Part shown: positions 61,017 through 64,000 of the stretch, piece by piece
Numbering within the stretch: the stretch's first letter is position 1
Layout of the letters: the number at the start of each line of letters is the position of its first letter
Assembly: GCF_021556485.1 (NCBI RefSeq)
Contig: NZ_JAKGBW010000002.1
Coordinates: forward strand, 1 to 64,000
DNA from: Oceanobacillus alkalisoli
GTDB lineage: Bacteria > Bacillota > Bacilli > Bacillales > Amphibacillaceae
Direction of reading: 5' to 3'
Length of the DNA stretch: 64,000 nt
Notes under the pieces: model-generated
The model's database searches: none
Seen by the model: only the letters and a program-made list of their open reading frames with translations
Told to the model about the DNA's origin: nothing
Made by a program: the position numbers and the translations under genes

Positions 61017-61478
61017 ATGACAAAGGAAATGAATGTGGAAAGTTTTAATCTTGACCATACGAAGGTAAAGGCACCATATATTCGACTAGCAGGTGTAACG
61101 GAAGGCCAAAAAGGCGACAAAGTATATAAATACGATATCCGGTTTAAACAACCGAATAAAGAACATATGGAGATGCCGGGCCTTCATTCCCTGGAACATC
61201 TTATGGCGGAAAATATCCGAAACCATGAGCCGAACGTGCTTGACTTAAGCCCGATGGGATGTCAAACCGGTTTTTATTTATCCATCATTAATGACACAAC
61301 AGAAGAAATAGTAATGGATGTTATGGAGAAAACATTGAAAGATGTCTTAGCAGCCGACGAAGTACCAGCATGCAATGAAGTCCAATGCGGCTGGGCAGCA
61401 AGCCACAGTCTAGAAGGCGCAAAAGATATCGCTGAAAAAATGCTGGAAAAACGAAACGAATGGCACGAAGTATTTTAA
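61017..61478 (+). CDS. luxS: S-ribosylhomocysteine lyase
   Basis: This 153-residue metalloenzyme splits S-ribosylhomocysteine into homocysteine and the AI-2 precursor DPD in the activated methyl cycle. The metal site HSLEH (about 54-58) with the later Cys/His and the catalytic Cys in [12 protein letters not shown] (about 84) are present; length is normal. GGGAGAG precedes the ATG. It sits before a dipeptidase gene with a separate ribosome site. Confidence 0.97.
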   Translation: MTKEMNVESFNLDHTKVKAPYIRLAGVTEGQKGDKVYKYDIRFKQPNKEHMEMPGLHSLEHLMAENIRNHEPNVLDLSPMGCQTGFYLSIINDTTEEIVMDVMEKTLKDVLAADEVPACNEVQCGWAASHSLEGAKDIAEKMLEKRNEWHEVF

Positions 61479-61535
61479 GGTAGGACAGGGGAGGAGAGAA
61501 ATCCCTCTCTCCAGTCTTAAAAGGAGGAACATGAA

Positions 61536-62909
61536 ATGAGTGAAAAAGTCATTCAATATTTAAAAGAAAATAGGGAAGCTTTACTCAAGAAGCTGAATGA
61601 ATTTTTATCAATCCCAAGTGTAAGCACAGACTCTACATACAAACAAGATGTGGAAAAAGCAGCAGATTTCCTTACTGATTACTTAGAAGAGTTATCCTTT
61701 GAAAAGATTACAAAACAGCAAACTCCTGGACATCCCTTAGTCTATGCCGAATATAACGGAGCAGGACCAGATGCGCCGACTGTTTTATTTTATGGACACT
61801 ATGATGTCCAGCCGGCAGATCCGCTTGAACAGTGGGAAAGCGATCCATTTAAACCGGAAATTCGTGACGGCCGTCTTTATGCCCGTGGGTCAAGCGATGA
61901 TAAAGGACAAGTATTCATGCATCTTGCGGTTTTTGAAGCTTATTTAAAAACGAAAGCGGCAATACCGGTAAACATTAAAGTCTGTATTGAAGGAGAAGAG
62001 GAGATCGGCAGTGAGAATCTTTATGAAGTCCTTCAAGAACAAAAGGAAAAATTTCAAGCTGATTTTGCCGTTATCTCAGATTCCGGAATGGTTGCAAAAA
62101 ATCAACCAACAATTCTTTATGGTTTAAAAGGGTTCACAGGGATTGAAATCACAGTAACAGGGCCAGATCATGATTTGCATTCCGGGATGTACGGAGGAGC
62201 GGTGCGGAACCCAATCATGGCACTTAGTCATATACTAGCATCAATGAAGGATGAAAATGAAGTAATTACAGTAAATGGTTTTTATGATGATGTCGAACCA
62301 ATGACGCAAGAAGAGCGGGAACTAATTAAAAAAGCGCCTGGTGAAGACTTTGTAGTATCAACAGGAATCCCTGAAACGGTTTCTGAAAAAGGGTATACAC
62401 CTGAGGAGCATACAATGGGGCGTCCGACATTTGAAGTGAATGGAATGTATGGTGGTTATCAAGGTGAGGGAACAAAGACAATCATACCTTCGTCTGCTAC
62501 CGCTAAAATTACGTGCCGTCTTGTTCCAGGGCAAGATCCTGAGAAGATTCAAAAATTACTAGAGGACCACGTGTATAAACATGCTCCAAGTGGGGTAACG
62601 GTAGAAGTGAAGAAAGAGAAACTCTCATCGAAAGCATATAAAGTTGCACCAGATCACCCGCTTATTCAAAAAGCTGCTGAAAGTTACACGGCAGCGTTCG
62701 GGAAAGAAACCGTGTACGTCCGTATGGGCGGCTCGATTCCAGTTGTAGAATGGATAGATGCGATCTATGATATGCCGATTGTTCTACTTGGGTTTGGAAC
62801 ACCGGAGGATCGTCTGCATTCACCGAATGAAAGCTTCCCGCTCGACAGTTTTGATAAAGGGATGGAAACCCTTGTTTATTATTGGGAGAAAGTGAAAGAT
62901 AACGAATGA
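61536..62909 (+). CDS. M20-family dipeptidase
   Basis: This 457-residue cytosolic zinc peptidase cleaves dipeptides or related small peptides. Metal ligands are seen in FYGHYDVQPAD (His and Asp), in GSSDDKGQ and in EGEEEIGSENL; the lid domain contains HDLHSGMYGGAVRNP and the C-terminus LHSPNESFPL with the last His. AAGGAGG lies seven bases before the ATG. Carboxypeptidase activity cannot be excluded. Confidence 0.92.
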   Translation: MSEKVIQYLKENREALLKKLNEFLSIPSVSTDSTYKQDVEKAADFLTDYLEELSFEKITKQQTPGHPLVYAEYNGAGPDAPTVLFYGHYDVQPADPLEQWESDPFKPEIRDGRLYARGSSDDKGQVFMHLAVFEAYLKTKAAIPVNIKVCIEGEEEIGSENLYEVLQEQKEKFQADFAVISDSGMVAKNQPTILYGLKGFTGIEITVTGPDHDLHSGMYGGAVRNPIMALSHILASMKDENEVITVNGFYDDVEPMTQEERELIKKAPGEDFVVSTGIPETVSEKGYTPEEHTMGRPTFEVNGMYGGYQGEGTKTIIPSSATAKITCRLVPGQDPEKIQKLLEDHVYKHAPSGVTVEVKKEKLSSKAYKVAPDHPLIQKAAESYTAAFGKETVYVRMGGSIPVVEWIDAIYDMPIVLLGFGTPEDRLHSPNESFPLDSFDKGMETLVYYWEKVKDNE

Positions 62910-62935
62910 TTTGTCTTGATAAGGGGGAATGAAGT

Positions 62936-63706
62936 TTGGCGAAACTTGCTGTAATAACAGGGGTCTCAAGAGGACTCGGGGCATCGCTTGCAAAGTTTTT
63001 ATTGGAATCGGGAATGGATGTTATTGGTATCTCCCGAACGGAAAATAAACATTTAACGACGGCTGCTAAGGAAAATAATCAGTTTTATCGGCATGTGGCT
63101 TGTGATTTAGCCGATATTCCACAGCTGGAAGAAGCAGTGGAAATCATCCACGAAGAAATCAAAGAGAAAAATGCCGAAAAAGAAATTGAAACGATTTTTC
63201 TATTGAATAATGCTGGAGTTGTTCATCCGATTGATCAGTCGCAGCATATAAAGACTGAAGCACTCGTTTCTCATGTAACAATCAACTCGATTGCTCCAAT
63301 GGTACTTACCAATCAATTTTTGAAAAAGCATGAGGAACATCAAATTCCACTCGTTATTGCTAATGTAAGTTCCGGAGCCGCAGAGAGTCCAATTTACGGT
63401 TGGAGTGCTTACTGTTCCACAAAGGCAAGTCTGAATATGTATACGAAAACCGTCGCCCTCGAGCAAGAAGAACTAAAGACGGATAATCGAATCATTGCAT
63501 TCAGTCCAGGAGTCATGGATACAGATATGCAAACAGAAATCCGTTCATCAACAAAAGATCAGTTCGTCGAAATAGATAAGTTTAAAGATTATAAAGTGAA
63601 CAATTCATTAAGGCAGACCGATCTTGTCGCCGGTGTCCTTATTGACATTATTACAGATGAAGATGTGAAAAACGGAAAGATTTATTATATTAGTGACTAT
63701 ATCTGA
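62936..63706 (+). CDS. Short-chain dehydrogenase, benzil reductase (YueD)-like
   Basis: This 256-residue SDR enzyme has the NADPH-binding motif GVSRGLGASLAKF, the NNAG motif, the catalytic Ser in VSSGAAES and YCSTK with Tyr and Lys. The overall form agrees with YueD, which reduces benzil to (S)-benzoin; the natural substrate is unknown. Sepiapterin reductase-like function is an alternative. The TTG start has AAGGGGG eight bases upstream; it follows the dipeptidase by 26 bases and may share its transcript. Confidence 0.87.
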   Translation: MAKLAVITGVSRGLGASLAKFLLESGMDVIGISRTENKHLTTAAKENNQFYRHVACDLADIPQLEEAVEIIHEEIKEKNAEKEIETIFLLNNAGVVHPIDQSQHIKTEALVSHVTINSIAPMVLTNQFLKKHEEHQIPLVIANVSSGAAESPIYGWSAYCSTKASLNMYTKTVALEQEELKTDNRIIAFSPGVMDTDMQTEIRSSTKDQFVEIDKFKDYKVNNSLRQTDLVAGVLIDIITDEDVKNGKIYYISDYI

Positions 63707-63799
63707 AGCAAGAGTCTGAAAAAGTTTTAGTCATCCGCCCTCCCATATTTTATAGGCATGCATACATTATTGTAGTCTAGAATATAGGGAGGGAATGCT

Positions 63800-63946
63800 A
63801 TGAGCAAACAAGGAAGACCAGAAATAGGTGGAAAATTCGCTTCAGGAGGGTTCGCACTGCTTGTCGTACTATTTATCCTGCTAATCATCATTGGAACAGC
63901 ATACAGTGGACCTAGCTACGGTGGTGGAGGATATTATTGCTGCTAA
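63800..63946 (+). CDS. YjcZ-family small membrane protein (sporulation associated)
   Basis: This 48-residue protein has a polar N-terminus MSKQGRPEIGGKFASG, one hydrophobic helix FALLVVLFILLIIIGTAYSG and a Gly/Tyr/Cys tail YGGGGYYCC typical of the YjcZ/YczN group of small spore-related proteins. GGGAGGG precedes the ATG. CATACATTA at 63761-63769 resembles a sporulation sigma-E or sigma-K -10 box, but no good -35 is found. Confidence 0.8.
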   Translation: MSKQGRPEIGGKFASGGFALLVVLFILLIIIGTAYSGPSYGGGGYYCC

Positions 63947-64000
63947 AGAGCAATCAAACGAAATTTCGTAAATGAAATAAAACAAGCCGCATCTTATCTG

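Overview
The window looks like the chromosome of a low-GC, endospore-forming member of the Bacillaceae, of the Oceanobacillus/Virgibacillus kind. The grounds are CotD, YhcN and YjcZ spore proteins, SigI/RsgI, YpsA, the queG-yhbB-trmL order known from Bacillus subtilis, and strong AGGAGG ribosome sites with frequent GTG and TTG starts. The genus is an inference. Most of the DNA is ordinary housekeeping sequence. No prophage, CRISPR array or classical defence island is visible.

Layout. 1-700: end of an IS3-family element. 700-6100: cold-shock protein, SulP transporter, MscL, a PP-loop ligase-like protein, cotD-ypsA, a GNAT enzyme. 6600-14400: one-carbon pair fhs plus 5-formyl-THF cyclo-ligase, a YusW-type lipoprotein, a drug exporter, carbonic anhydrase, a C45 Ntn-hydrolase, stress proteins. 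15000-21500: the complete cytochrome bd locus, cydDC-type ABC exporter on plus converging on cydA-cydB-cydS on minus, with a Rex-like operator at the exporter promoter. 21800-27000: NRDE protein, a broken MocR regulator, OsmC, and a decayed IS605-type tnpB flanked by two unexplained folded-RNA candidates. 27000-36000: a T-box, probably methionine-specific, in front of a SAM hydroxide adenosyltransferase, then a LnrJK-like two-component system, CtaG, a LnrLMN-like ABC exporter and an alpha/beta hydrolase. 36500-41000: argCJBD with an ARG box on its promoter. 41200-45300: D-amino acid aminotransferase, tRNA-Gly, queG-yhbB-trmL. 45800-51600: odhAB, a stand-alone MurG-like enzyme, a zinc protein. 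51700-64000: BmrCD-like ABC pair with an attenuator-like leader, a membrane serine protease, PRC-barrel protein, sigI-rsgI, YhcN lipoprotein, luxS, dipeptidase, benzil reductase, YjcZ.

The most unusual content is between the genes. Six full copies (about 456-514 bp) and two deletion derivatives of a non-coding element are scattered at 6084, 9720, 14378, 30976, 36045, 51841, 60454 and 42567. Each full copy has terminal inverted repeats and contains two large internal inverted repeats. The two ends of each copy agree with one another at a position that varies between copies. Two further intergenic repeat families occur, one with inverted copies flanking cydABS. None encodes a protein or a transposase in the window.

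Genes that appear to work together: fhs with the cyclo-ligase (folate one-carbon pool); cydABS with cydDC (bd oxidase and its assembly exporter); histidine kinase, response regulator and the three-gene ABC exporter (envelope or antibiotic response, now separated by ctaG and a repeat); argCJBD (glutamate to ornithine); odhA with odhB (TCA cycle); sigI with rsgI. All starts and products were read from sequence by eye; no database search was run.
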